A DNA stretch of 6,206 bases from Acidobacteriota bacterium (lineage in GTDB: Bacteria; Acidobacteriota; Aminicenantia; UBA2199): NCBI GenBank assembly GCA_021817755.1, contig JAKAGC010000254.1:1-6206 (forward strand). The letters are read 5' to 3'. Position numbers and translations under genes: made by a program. This document shows positions 1 through 5,555 of the stretch, piece after piece. The notes under the pieces were generated by a model. The model saw nothing but the letters and a program-made list of their open reading frames with translations, had not been told where the DNA came from and made no database searches. Positions within the stretch are counted from its first letter, which is position 1. Each line of letters opens with the position of its first letter.

Positions 1-547
1 TGTCCTGTAATGGCTGTTCGACAGATGAGAGTCTATACCCTCTCCGGTGCAGCGATTCACCTGAAGTATCGAAGCTTACAATGGCACGATCTTCATCGAT
101 ATTTAAATTTAAGCGAATCTGCGGATTTTGTGTATCGATATCGGGACGTTTACCGAATTTATTACGGAACCGGTCAACAATTGCATCTTTAAGACGGAGT
201 GCCGCAAAACGGGAGTGATTTATCCGGCTATTGGAAACGTTGGATTCGATAGCAAATGTGGTGAATACAGACAATATCTCTTCCCATGGGAACTGATACG
301 CATTTTTATATAACACATCTTCATTGGGGCAATTAAAATGAAATAACGGAGCAAGGACTCGAATAATAGTTCTGGCACAATAATTAATCCTGTACAATGT
401 AGGGGTATCAGCCTCAAAATGTACACCACAATAGGATTGGGTGCAGGCAGATGCACCCAATTCTATGAGTTCTTCAAGAGCAATAGGCTCCAAACGCCTT
501 TGAACCTGAGCAAAATATTTATTATTACGGTTATAATCAAATAACAT
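1..547 (-). CDS. rlmL: 23S rRNA guanine-N2 methyltransferase, RlmL-like, N-terminal part (3' end outside window)
   Basis: The minus strand is open from ATG 547 to the left edge, giving 182 codons with no stop, so the gene continues beyond base 1. The protein matches the N-terminal THUMP-domain half of RlmL as I know it. GVHFEADTPTLYRINYCART (about 41-60) corresponds to the GVHF...D...Y..... SR segment, RFAALRLKDAIVDRFRNKFG (about 113-132) to the MKVKDAIVD segment, and SGESLHRRGYR (162-172) to the SGDGLHLRGYR hinge before the methyltransferase domain. The family uses S-adenosylmethionine to methylate guanine (G2445, E. coli numbering) of 23S rRNA; THUMP binds the RNA. The catalytic NPPY-type motif would lie off the window. 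An in-frame TAG two codons upstream of this ATG makes it the most upstream ATG. No Shine-Dalgarno is visible. The gene starts 24 nt after the prc stop with no promoter seen between, so it is probably co-transcribed. In many non-enterobacteria the protein lacks the RlmK half of the E. coli fusion. Confidence 0.88.
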   Translation of the reverse strand, partial: MLFDYNRNNKYFAQVQRRLEPIALEELIELGASACTQSYCGVHFEADTPTLYRINYCARTIIRVLAPLFHFNCPNEDVLYKNAYQFPWEEILSVFTTFAIESNVSNSRINHSRFAALRLKDAIVDRFRNKFGKRPDIDTQNPQIRLNLNIDEDRAIVSFDTSGESLHRRGYRLSSVEQPLQD

Positions 548-571
548 GGGCTAGAATTTGGAATCGATCGA

Positions 572-2671
572 TCATCTTATAGTCGACTTATTTACAACAT
601 CCATCAGTACGTCGACAGCTTCTTCAATTTCGATATCTCTTTTAATACCCTTGAACCATTCATCCTGTATTTCTTTGGCAATTTTATCGAGGCTGGAAGC
701 ATCTTTTTTTGAATTTTCGGAAGTTGGAGAGATTGAATAAACAGTGGTATCTCTTCTGGTTTTTTCAAGTTTTTCAGCTTCAAGATTTATTTGCTTATCC
801 TGTTTCTGGGCATCATCGAATTGAAGACTTTGAAGAGTATTATCCCTGGTTTGTTTAACATTCTTAATATAATCATCGATTGCTTGAAAAGCAATAGATG
901 ATTTCACGCGGTTCTGACTATTAAGAACAATTTGAGGTGAAAGCAACGACTGGGAGGTCCATTTTTGATATTGGGCGGGAGGAATGGAATTCCATTTCAA
1001 TGAATGATCAAGATATTTTTCACCAATCTTCAGTGAATCGAAACGATCGGGCAACAGAATATCAGGTGTAACACCCTTGGTCTGGATAGATGAACCAGTG
1101 ATACGGTAAAATTGTTGAATAGTAATGGTTAATGCACCAAGCCCCATATCTTTATCCTCATTGGAATCAAGAAATTGATCGAGATTAACCATAGCCTGAA
1201 CAGTACCTTTTCCATAAGTATTACTACCAACGATTATGGCCCTGTTATAATCCTGGAGAGCAGCGGACAAAATTTCGGAAGCAGATGCACTGAGCTGGTT
1301 CACCATGATGACTAATGGTCCACTATATGTAATATCGGGATTCAAATCATCAAGCTTATCAATTTTTTCTTTTTTATTTTTAACCTGAACGATTGGACCT
1401 TTTGAAATAAAAAGACCGGACATACGGACAGCATCGTTTAAGGCACCTCCGCCATTGTTTCTTAAATCAAGAATTACTCCGCTAACATTCTGAGCTTTCA
1501 ATTTTTCGAGTTCTTTTCTAACATCATCGGAAGAATTTCTTCCACCGGCTGTTCTAAAATCGTCATAAAATCCGGGGAGATAAATATACCCGATTTTTTT
1601 TTGAGATTTAATATCGGTCAATATAGCGGATTTGGCAAAAGTTTCTTCAAGGACAATCACGTCCCGTATAATTGGGACTTCGACAATAACACCGTCAGGT
1701 TTTTTTATAGTTAAGCGTACGAGAGTACCTTTTTTCCCACGAATGAGCTTTACAGCATCTGCGGAGCGAATTCCAATGATATCGACAGGTTCATCATTCC
1801 CCTGTGCGACTTTTATAATATAATCACCAGGCTGGATTTTTTTTTGCCTCCAGGCCGGGCTTCCGGGTACGATACTGGAAATCTTGACATATTCATTTTC
1901 ATCTTGCAAGGTTGCACCGATACCTTCAAAAGAACCGGACATCTGCATATCAAATGTTTCCTTATCAACAGGAGGAAAATAAATGGAATGAGGATCGAAT
2001 ACCTGGATGATGGAATTAAAAAACCTTGAGATAGAATCTTTCTGATTCGATTGAAGCATCCGGTTGAATATAGATTTAAAATTCTTGGATACTGCTTGTC
2101 TGGCATTTTCTTCCATTTGAGCAGGCGTGGATTTCTTATCTTTCTTATTGTCTTCTACTAGATCTATATACCGCACGAGTACATAGTATTTTAAAACTTT
2201 TCTCCAATAATCTTTTAATTCTTCTTGATTTGAAAAATAATCGCGCTTTTTAGAATCAAATTCCAGTGATTCGTTTTTTGTAAAATCAAAAGGTTTGGAT
2301 AAAATTTCGGGATATATAGAGACAACATAATGGATTCTCTGATCCATGATGTTGGCGGCAGTTTTCATTAATTCAAGATTTCCGGATTCAAATTCATCAT
2401 CTATGGAATTTTTATATTTACGAAGAGCGTCAACATCGGTTTTTAGTAAAAAGCGTTTCCCATAATCAAGATTATTCAAAAATTCAACAAACGCTTTTTC
2501 AGAAAAGCTGTCATCAATATTTTTATTGCTATAATGCCATCGTTGCAGTCCAGTGTAAATAATCTGGGATAGAGTTCTTTCACGGGATATATTCTCGCCC
2601 CAATGGAAATTTGCAGACAGCCAGATTAGACTAACGATTAAGACTAAAATAGCAGTAATCTTTATTTTCAT
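572..2671 (-). CDS. prc: C-terminal processing (tail-specific) protease Prc/Tsp, peptidase family S41A
   Basis: This 699-residue protein is close to the 682 of E. coli Prc. Residues about 1-22 are a signal or anchor segment (MKIKITAILVLIVSLIWLSA), so it acts in the periplasm. A Tsp-type N-terminal helical domain follows to about 235 (DPHSIYFPP near 226-234). A PDZ domain at about 245-325 contains SFEGIGATL and GDYIIKV and recognises C-terminal tails. The S41 core covers about 335-545, and a charged C-terminal Tsp region with coiled-coil character runs to the end. The catalytic Ser is the middle Ser of SASASE (S463) and the Lys is in YGKGTVQ (K488). The 25-residue gap matches S430/K455 of E. 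coli; D474 and Q492 are also in place. The frame is open to an ATG at 2737, but ATG 2671 has a strong Shine-Dalgarno and begins a proper signal peptide. The enzyme degrades or trims periplasmic proteins and tunes peptidoglycan hydrolases. It is followed by rlmL after 24 nt. Confidence 0.96.
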   Translation of the reverse strand: MKIKITAILVLIVSLIWLSANFHWGENISRERTLSQIIYTGLQRWHYSNKNIDDSFSEKAFVEFLNNLDYGKRFLLKTDVDALRKYKNSIDDEFESGNLELMKTAANIMDQRIHYVVSIYPEILSKPFDFTKNESLEFDSKKRDYFSNQEELKDYWRKVLKYYVLVRYIDLVEDNKKDKKSTPAQMEENARQAVSKNFKSIFNRMLQSNQKDSISRFFNSIIQVFDPHSIYFPPVDKETFDMQMSGSFEGIGATLQDENEYVKISSIVPGSPAWRQKKIQPGDYIIKVAQGNDEPVDIIGIRSADAVKLIRGKKGTLVRLTIKKPDGVIVEVPIIRDVIVLEETFAKSAILTDIKSQKKIGYIYLPGFYDDFRTAGGRNSSDDVRKELEKLKAQNVSGVILDLRNNGGGALNDAVRMSGLFISKGPIVQVKNKKEKIDKLDDLNPDITYSGPLVIMVNQLSASASEILSAALQDYNRAIIVGSNTYGKGTVQAMVNLDQFLDSNEDKDMGLGALTITIQQFYRITGSSIQTKGVTPDILLPDRFDSLKIGEKYLDHSLKWNSIPPAQYQKWTSQSLLSPQIVLNSQNRVKSSIAFQAIDDYIKNVKQTRDNTLQSLQFDDAQKQDKQINLEAEKLEKTRRDTTVYSISPTSENSKKDASSLDKIAKEIQDEWFKGIKRDIEIEEAVDVLMDVVNKSTIR

Positions 2672-2674
2672 TTT

Positions 2675-2682
2675 ACCTCCTT
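2675..2682 (-). promoter_or_regulatory. Shine-Dalgarno site that fixes the prc start
   Basis: The minus strand reads AAGGAGGT, then AAA, then ATG at 2671. The match to the anti-Shine-Dalgarno is essentially complete, with a short four-base gap from GGAGG to the ATG. It supports the start at 2671 over the in-frame ATG 22 codons upstream, and leaves a leader of about 66 nt. Confidence 0.85.
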
Positions 2683-2743
2683 CGGTTATCCATTCATTCA
2701 TCAGAAAATCCATATACTTTTTTTTGTTAAATTTCATCCGGTA

Positions 2744-2772
2744 ATTGTACCAGAACTTTATAGGAATGTACA
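2744..2772 (-). promoter_or_regulatory. Predicted prc promoter (extended -10)
   Basis: On the minus strand, TGTACA (2772-2767, 4/6 of TTGACA), a 17-nt spacer and TACAAT (2749-2744, 5/6 of TATAAT) form a sigma-70 type promoter. TGG directly before the -10 makes it an extended -10 element. Transcription would start near 2737, which is the A of an in-frame ATG 22 codons upstream of the likely prc start. It sits in the 124-bp gap after the acyltransferase gene, so prc-rlmL can be transcribed independently. Confidence 0.6.
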
Positions 2773-2795
2773 GATTCGGATGTAGAGAAATTAAA

Positions 2796-3623
2796 TTAGC
2801 GGGTTATAACAGGGCTTCCCCATTGGATTAGACGTGATGAAATAAAATCTATGATATATTTATGCTCTGCCTTTCCTGTACCTTCAATTTTCATGGGTTC
2901 ACCAAACTCCATAAAAATAGTTTTTTTCCGGTGAATGGGACCAAAACCTTTAATAATTTTACTTTCTCCCCAGAAATCAGTTTTAATGGCAGCAGGAATA
3001 ACAAGAGCTCCGGATTTCTGTGCTAATTTGATTCCCATAGAATTGAATTTTTCAGGATCAAATGTAGTAATACGGGTACTCTGGGGGAAGATTACCAATG
3101 AAATACCTTTCCGGATCAATTCTTCTCCTTTACTCAAAACAATCTTAAAATCTTCCCTGGGATTTGTACGGCTCACGACAATGGGATCCCTGGACCGCAT
3201 GATGGGTCCAAAAACGGGACCTTTTACAAGACTATCTTTTACAACAAAAGTTAAATTTCGATGAGATCCAATAATGCAGGGGAATATGAGAGTTTCAAGA
3301 GTACTCATATGATTACTGACAATAATAGCAGGCTCATTTGATTTAATAAGATTTTCCAATCCTGTGATATGAAAACGTCCACCACATCTTTCGATATCTA
3401 CCAGAATGCGATACGAAGATTTAATCCATTCTTCATTGGTATATATACCTTTTACTGCCATGTGATTACTTTCAAAAACAGTACCGGCAAAAACAAAATA
3501 AAAAAACCACCTGGAATTGAGAAAAATACGATCCATTTTGTATCGTGGAATGTTATCAGGTGTAACATATGAATTCTGACTGAACAGACTACGTATTTGG
3601 TTTATATCAAATGTTTTAAACAT
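2796..3623 (-). CDS. PlsC-family lysophospholipid / 1-acylglycerol-3-phosphate acyltransferase
   Basis: The 275-residue protein has the PlsC (LPLAT) fold signature. It probably transfers an acyl chain to lysophosphatidic acid or another lysolipid at the inner membrane. Motif I is NHMSTLE (104-110), where the family pattern is NH-x4-D, so the acidic residue is Glu. The motif II region is about 143-157 (RSRDPIVVSRTNPRE). Motif III is FPQSTR (179-184) in place of FPEGTR. Motif IV is VIPAAIKTDFWG (208-219). A hydrophobic stretch at 38-50 may touch the membrane. These substitutions fit a divergent PlsC clade that I recall having NHMSTLE and FPQ[ST]TR, rather than a dead enzyme. The exact substrate cannot be assigned. 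The start is ATG 3623, with no Shine-Dalgarno and only a few bases after the predicted transcription start; the next Met (residue 30) also lacks a ribosome site. prc lies 124 nt downstream. Confidence 0.9.
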   Translation of the reverse strand: MFKTFDINQIRSLFSQNSYVTPDNIPRYKMDRIFLNSRWFFYFVFAGTVFESNHMAVKGIYTNEEWIKSSYRILVDIERCGGRFHITGLENLIKSNEPAIIVSNHMSTLETLIFPCIIGSHRNLTFVVKDSLVKGPVFGPIMRSRDPIVVSRTNPREDFKIVLSKGEELIRKGISLVIFPQSTRITTFDPEKFNSMGIKLAQKSGALVIPAAIKTDFWGESKIIKGFGPIHRKKTIFMEFGEPMKIEGTGKAEHKYIIDFISSRLIQWGSPVITR

Positions 3624-3631
3624 GATAATGT

Positions 3632-3660
3632 ATTATAGCCTTTTTAAAGTGTGATGTCAA
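3632..3660 (-). promoter_or_regulatory. Perfect-consensus sigma-70 promoter for the plsC-like gene
   Basis: The minus strand reads TTGACA (3660-3655), exactly 17 nt, then TATAAT (3637-3632). All twelve positions match consensus. Expected transcription start is about 3625, two bases before ATG 3623, so the message would be practically leaderless unless translation starts further in. Confidence 0.8.
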
Positions 3661-3700
3661 TGCATTTTAGGATGAACAAAGGTTCTTATAAATGTTCTCT

Positions 3701-3730
3701 AAAAAAAAAGTGGTTATGAATTTATTACCA
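3701..3730 (-). terminator. Weak hairpin plus U9 run after gene A
   Basis: On the minus strand a poor stem (TGGT...ACCA, with two inner A/T pairs and a mismatch) overlaps the stop codon of gene A. It is followed two bases later by nine T (3709-3701). The T run is typical of an intrinsic terminator, but the stem is weak. It would separate gene A from the plsC promoter just downstream. Confidence 0.35.
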
Positions 3731-4154
3731 GGGGTAGAAGAATTCCATCATTATCCAATGAAATGGAAATGCTAGTATGAGACTCGATTTCAGATTCAAT
3801 CTTTTTCCTTAATTTCTTTGACTTTTGTTTCAAAGTGTACAAGGGAATATAGGGAGATTTAAGCAATCCGTCTATAAACAAAGATTCGGGGTGATAAAAA
3901 GGAGTCCATACTGATTTATCCTCACCACTAATCTTATTAGCCTTGTTGATTTTAAACATTTTAGAAAATGCAATTTTCGCCCCTCTTAAGGTCGGGTAAA
4001 CCTGATCCACCTTTTTTTCATTTCCATGTATTGCAATTAAGCGAAACCCATGGGTTTCGTGGATAATAATTACATAATTCAAAAAATAAAAGATAGAATT
4101 CACAAGGCTTGAAATTTTCTTATCGCTGAAAGTTGAGGTTTTATGACGCTGCAT
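3714..4154 (-). CDS. Small conserved protein A, paralogue of gene B; function unknown
   Basis: A 146-residue protein of a family I do not recognise. Residues about 14-95 align by eye to gene B, with roughly 34 identities over about 85 columns. The shared blocks are LVNSIFYF (17-24), FRLIAIH (37-43), DQVYPTLRGAKIAF (50-63) with M66, and WTPFYHPES (83-91). Conservation between two divergent copies shows that both are, or recently were, real genes. It has no signal peptide and no clear membrane helix, so it is probably cytoplasmic. A Lys/Ser-rich tail (about 100-146) is absent from B. ATG 4154 has no Shine-Dalgarno. A TAAAAT -10-like hexamer lies nine bases upstream without a -35, and the nearest good promoter is at 4543-4571. 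The B-like leader further upstream raises the possibility that A has lost its original 5' end. The GAKIAF and PFY.PES blocks hint at a small binding domain, but no function can be given. Confidence 0.7.
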   Translation of the reverse strand: MQRHKTSTFSDKKISSLVNSIFYFLNYVIIIHETHGFRLIAIHGNEKKVDQVYPTLRGAKIAFSKMFKINKANKISGEDKSVWTPFYHPESLFIDGLLKSPYIPLYTLKQKSKKLRKKIESEIESHTSISISLDNDGILLPLVINS

Positions 4155-4536
4155 AGTAGTAATATTTTATAAATGAAAAATGGATTTTTTTTTCTGAAGG
4201 AGCAAAAGAATCTATAAATAATTCTCGATAAAAATTGTGAAAAAAGATTATTCCTTTCGTGTAATTATTCACTACAGAAATAATTCCGGTATAAAATCGG
4301 TAAGTCGAACTCAGATGAATCATAGCATTAATGCCGATTTTTACATTTCTCAAAAAGCTGTAAATTCCTGTTGACAAACTTTTTTTCTTTTCATATAATG
4401 GTTTAAAAGTATCTGTAACATTAAGATTATTACATTTATAACAGAAAATGAGTACGAACAAAGCATTTAAAAATGGATTTAGAAAAATCCATTTTTCCGA
4501 TATTTGCCAGGTGAAAATTCGGTATTCTATAATCAT
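4141..4536 (-). CDS. Doubtful open frame, 131 codons
   Basis: The frame starts exactly at the predicted start of transcription of the promoter at 4543-4571 and overlaps the start of gene A by 14 bases. The translation is rich in Phe, Tyr, Ile, Lys and Asn, has no recognisable motif, and ends in a Tyr-rich stretch. Two plus-strand promoters lie inside it. Its first part coincides with a leader shared with gene B, where this frame has no counterpart. I think it is a chance frame in AT-rich DNA, though a leaderless message for it cannot be excluded. Confidence 0.15.
   Translation of the reverse strand: MIIEYRIFTWQISEKWIFLNPFLNALFVLIFCYKCNNLNVTDTFKPLYEKKKSLSTGIYSFLRNVKIGINAMIHLSSTYRFYTGIISVVNNYTKGIIFFHNFYRELFIDSFAPSEKKIHFSFIKYYYYAAS
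4371..4399 (+). promoter_or_regulatory. Perfect-consensus sigma-70 promoter, plus strand
   Basis: TTGACA (4371-4376), 17 nt, TATAAT (4394-4399) matches consensus at all twelve positions. Transcription would start near 4406. No gene with a ribosome site follows closely; the nearest plus-strand frame with ATG (4448-4615, 55 codons) has no Shine-Dalgarno or known motif. It points into a 12-bp hairpin with a T5 tail ending at 4496. Confidence 0.65.
4436..4492 (-). pseudogene. Truncated B-like start: 18-codon frame behind a B-type leader
   Basis: The minus strand from ATG 4492 encodes MDFSKSIFKCFVRTHFLL and then TAA. Upstream, CACCTGG is followed by exactly 14 nt before the ATG, as in gene B, and GGAAAA sits where B has GAGGTAAAA. 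The first residues (MDFSKSIFK) resemble the MNNFESSSLFK of B. I infer a decayed or interrupted 5' end of an A/B-family gene, possibly the old start of gene A. It could instead be a real leader peptide; the resemblance is short. Confidence 0.35.
4469..4496. terminator. Perfect 12-bp hairpin, terminator-like on both strands
   Basis: AAAAATGGATTT, a 4-nt loop (AGAA), then AAATCCATTTTT. The arms end in T5 on either strand, as in bidirectional intrinsic terminators, but the stem has only two G-C pairs. On the minus strand the stem includes the ATG at 4492, so it could also hide that start codon. Confidence 0.4.
4504..4533 (+). promoter_or_regulatory. Second plus-strand promoter, facing the minus promoter
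   Basis: TTGCCA (4504-4509, 5/6), 18-nt spacer, TATAAT (4528-4533, 6/6). Transcription would start near 4540 and run across the minus-strand promoter at 4543-4571 toward the regulator gene. Its -35 overlaps the CCAGGTGAAA box at 4507, so a protein bound there could control both directions. Confidence 0.45.
4507..4516 (+). promoter_or_regulatory. CCAGGTGAAA box 1
   Basis: This is an exact copy of the box at 5906-5915. It lies about 20-30 bases inside the transcript from the minus promoter at 4543-4571 and overlaps the -35 of the plus promoter. Its placement relative to the next ATG (14 nt) is identical to that in gene B. Proposed as a binding site of the XRE regulator or a shared leader element. 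Confidence 0.45.
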
Positions 4537-4542
4537 AATTGC

Positions 4543-4571
4543 ATTTTACACGATAAAATTTTCTATGTCAA
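4543..4571 (-). promoter_or_regulatory. Strong minus-strand promoter of the B-like leader / gene A
   Basis: TTGACA (4571-4566), 17 nt, TAAAAT (4548-4543): 11 of 12 consensus positions. The start of transcription would be near 4536. It drives the B-like leader and, by read-through of about 380 nt, could serve gene A. Confidence 0.7.
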
Positions 4572-4643
4572 GACCTAATAAAAACAAATTTGTTGCCTCT
4601 TATTCTCTTTATTAGAAAGCCGTGGAAACGATTAGCATAAAAA

Positions 4644-4913
4644 ATGTCGATTGGAAGCGAAATTGCCGGATTTATGTGCATGGGGACTAATTTAAATATG
4701 GGTGAAAATTTTTTGATTAAAACATTGAAGCTCCAATCTATTTATTATTATCACCCAAAAAACTATGGGAGAAAATGTTTTTATAAAAATGAGGAATTTA
4801 AGAAATGTTTTTTTACAAAAAATACCGCTATAATACGTTTATTCATTTGGAATATGCAACTGGATAAACTGAATACTGATTATTTGAATCAAAAGAGATA
4901 TCCTATTATTTAA
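4644..4913 (+). CDS. Doubtful open frame, 89 codons
   Basis: ATG 4644 opens an 89-codon frame with no Shine-Dalgarno in front. The product has no signal peptide, membrane helix or motif I recognise, and the base composition is that of the surrounding AT-rich DNA. It lies in the path of transcription from the plus promoter at 4504-4533. Four Cys residues occur but not in a metal-site spacing. It is probably not a gene, and is listed because it is the longest plus-strand frame between A and the regulator. Confidence 0.15.
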   Translation: MSIGSEIAGFMCMGTNLNMGENFLIKTLKLQSIYYYHPKNYGRKCFYKNEEFKKCFFTKNTAIIRLFIWNMQLDKLNTDYLNQKRYPII

Positions 4914-4948
4914 TATGGTTTATCCGTTTAAATTCGGGTATTATACAT

Positions 4949-4983
4949 TTTTACCTGTGTTTACTGGAGTATCCCAGGTAAAA
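4949..4983. promoter_or_regulatory. Operator-like inverted repeat upstream of the XRE regulator gene
   Basis: TTTTACCTG (4949-4957) and CAGGTAAAA (4975-4983) are perfect 9-bp inverted arms separated by 17 nt. The right arm, with its preceding C, is CCAGGTAAAA, one base different from the boxes in the B leader and at 4507. It ends 51 nt before the regulator's ATG. A weak promoter (TTTATC 4919-4924, 17 nt, TATACA 4942-4947) would start transcription at about 4954, inside the left arm, which suits autorepression. The promoter is uncertain; the repeat is seen directly. Confidence 0.55.
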
Positions 4984-5034
4984 TAGATATTTCAACAGGA
5001 ATAAAAAAAAATAAACTAAGGATGTGACAAACAA

Positions 5035-5490
5035 ATGATTGAAAAAAGTGATTTCGGAGCGCGATTAAAAAAAATCCGCGAATCCCTCAATTTAAAGCAA
5101 AAAGATTTCGCTCATAAGCTTGAGATTTCATCCCCTGCATACTCAGAAATCGAAGCCGGAAAATATAAACCGGGCATGGATTTTCTGGAAAAACTGCTTG
5201 AGCACTACGGAGTAAATCCCTACTTTATATTGTTGGGACTTGGAGATATGTTTATCTTACTTGAAGATTTAAAAAAAAATTTCCCGGTTAATTTTTTTGT
5301 AAAAGATCAAGACAGTAGGGAGTTTTTCTGGTATTTTGAAAAATCCTCTATAGTACGTTACTTCATGATGGGACATTTTAAAACACTACTATTAAAGGAG
5401 TATGACTTAATCATCAAAGAAGTAGGATCACCATGCCCCACGGAGCCATCACCAGTGGATACATTCGATTTAAATACTTCACAAGCTTAA
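5035..5490 (+). CDS. XRE-family helix-turn-helix transcriptional regulator
   Basis: A 151-residue protein with a Cro/C1-type DNA-binding domain at about 7-68. FGARLKKIRESLNL is helix 1, KQKDFAHKLE (21-30) helix 2, and SSPAYSEIEAGKYKPG (32-47) the recognition helix and following loop. The Q22, S38-E39-I40-E41 and G43 pattern is typical of the family. Residues 75-130 form an uncharacterised domain rich in Phe and Leu, possibly for dimerisation or ligand sensing; there is no peptidase or cupin signature. The C-terminal tail is Pro/Ser/Thr-rich. The start is ATG 5035, with AAGGA 12 nt upstream, a long but usable spacing. Upstream is a 9-bp inverted repeat of the box also found in the leader of gene B, so it likely regulates itself and the A/B genes. 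Gene B is convergent, with 65 bp between the stops. Confidence 0.92.
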   Translation: MIEKSDFGARLKKIRESLNLKQKDFAHKLEISSPAYSEIEAGKYKPGMDFLEKLLEHYGVNPYFILLGLGDMFILLEDLKKNFPVNFFVKDQDSREFFWYFEKSSIVRYFMMGHFKTLLLKEYDLIIKEVGSPCPTEPSPVDTFDLNTSQA

Positions 5491-5555
5491 AAATTGATAT
5501 TCATGGCATAAATATAAGTCTGAATATGTGATAATTAGATGGGTGGGTATTGGAG

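Larger units (their letters stand above)
4176..4496. repeat. 12-bp direct repeats bounding a 297-bp segment
   Basis: AAAAATGGATTT occurs at 4176-4187 and 4469-4480, and its reverse complement AAATCCATTTTT occurs at 4485-4496. Read on the minus strand, AAATCCATTTTT at 4496-4485 and at 4187-4176 are direct copies, enclosing 4188-4484 (297 bp). No terminal inverted repeats were seen at the segment ends. Removing one copy and the segment would put the short frame starting at 4492 in phase with gene A, though with one TAA between them. Confidence 0.45.
4406..4497 (+). ncRNA. Candidate small antisense RNA
   Basis: Inferred from a perfect promoter at 4371-4399 and a perfect 12-bp hairpin with T5 at 4469-4496, giving an RNA of about 90 nt. 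It would be complementary to the short frame and start codon at 4492 on the minus strand. Only two G-C pairs occur in the stem, so termination may be inefficient. No known RNA family is recognised. Confidence 0.3.
4155..5034. other. AT-rich stretch without a convincing protein gene
   Basis: About 880 bp between gene A and the regulator gene. Sampled lines have 22-28% G+C, against about 40% within prc. The two long open frames here (4141-4536 minus, 4644-4913 plus) lack ribosome sites and recognisable motifs. What is supported is regulatory: three strong promoter-like sites, a perfect 12-bp hairpin, a B-like leader with a short frame, two copies of CCAGGTRAAA and an inverted repeat before the regulator gene. 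Confidence 0.6.

Noticed and set aside
220..456. 78-codon minus frame
   Set aside because: It overlaps the rlmL frame in another phase; the rlmL frame gives clear THUMP-domain similarity.
1813..2106. 97-codon minus frame and the plus frames at 1632-1823 and 1844-2029
   Set aside because: All lie inside prc, whose reading frame matches the whole Tsp/S41 family.
2672..2737. 22-residue N-terminal extension of Prc from ATG 2737
   Set aside because: It would place a polar stretch ahead of the signal peptide; ATG 2671 has a near-perfect Shine-Dalgarno. The coincidence of 2737 with the predicted transcription start is kept as a finding.
2935..3264. 109-codon plus frame
   Set aside because: It is antisense to the conserved core of the PlsC-like gene and has no motif or ribosome site.
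4448..4615. 55-codon plus frame downstream of the perfect plus promoter
   Set aside because: No Shine-Dalgarno, AT-rich composition, crosses the opposite promoter, and has no recognisable motif.
4155..5034. CRISPR array, tRNA or insertion sequence in the AT-rich gap
   Set aside because: No regularly spaced repeats, no cloverleaf, no transposase fragment and no terminal inverted repeats were found by reading.
5497..5527. ATATTCA / TGAATAT inverted repeat as a terminator for the XRE gene
   Set aside because: The 7-bp A/T-rich stem with a 17-nt loop and no T run is too weak to call.
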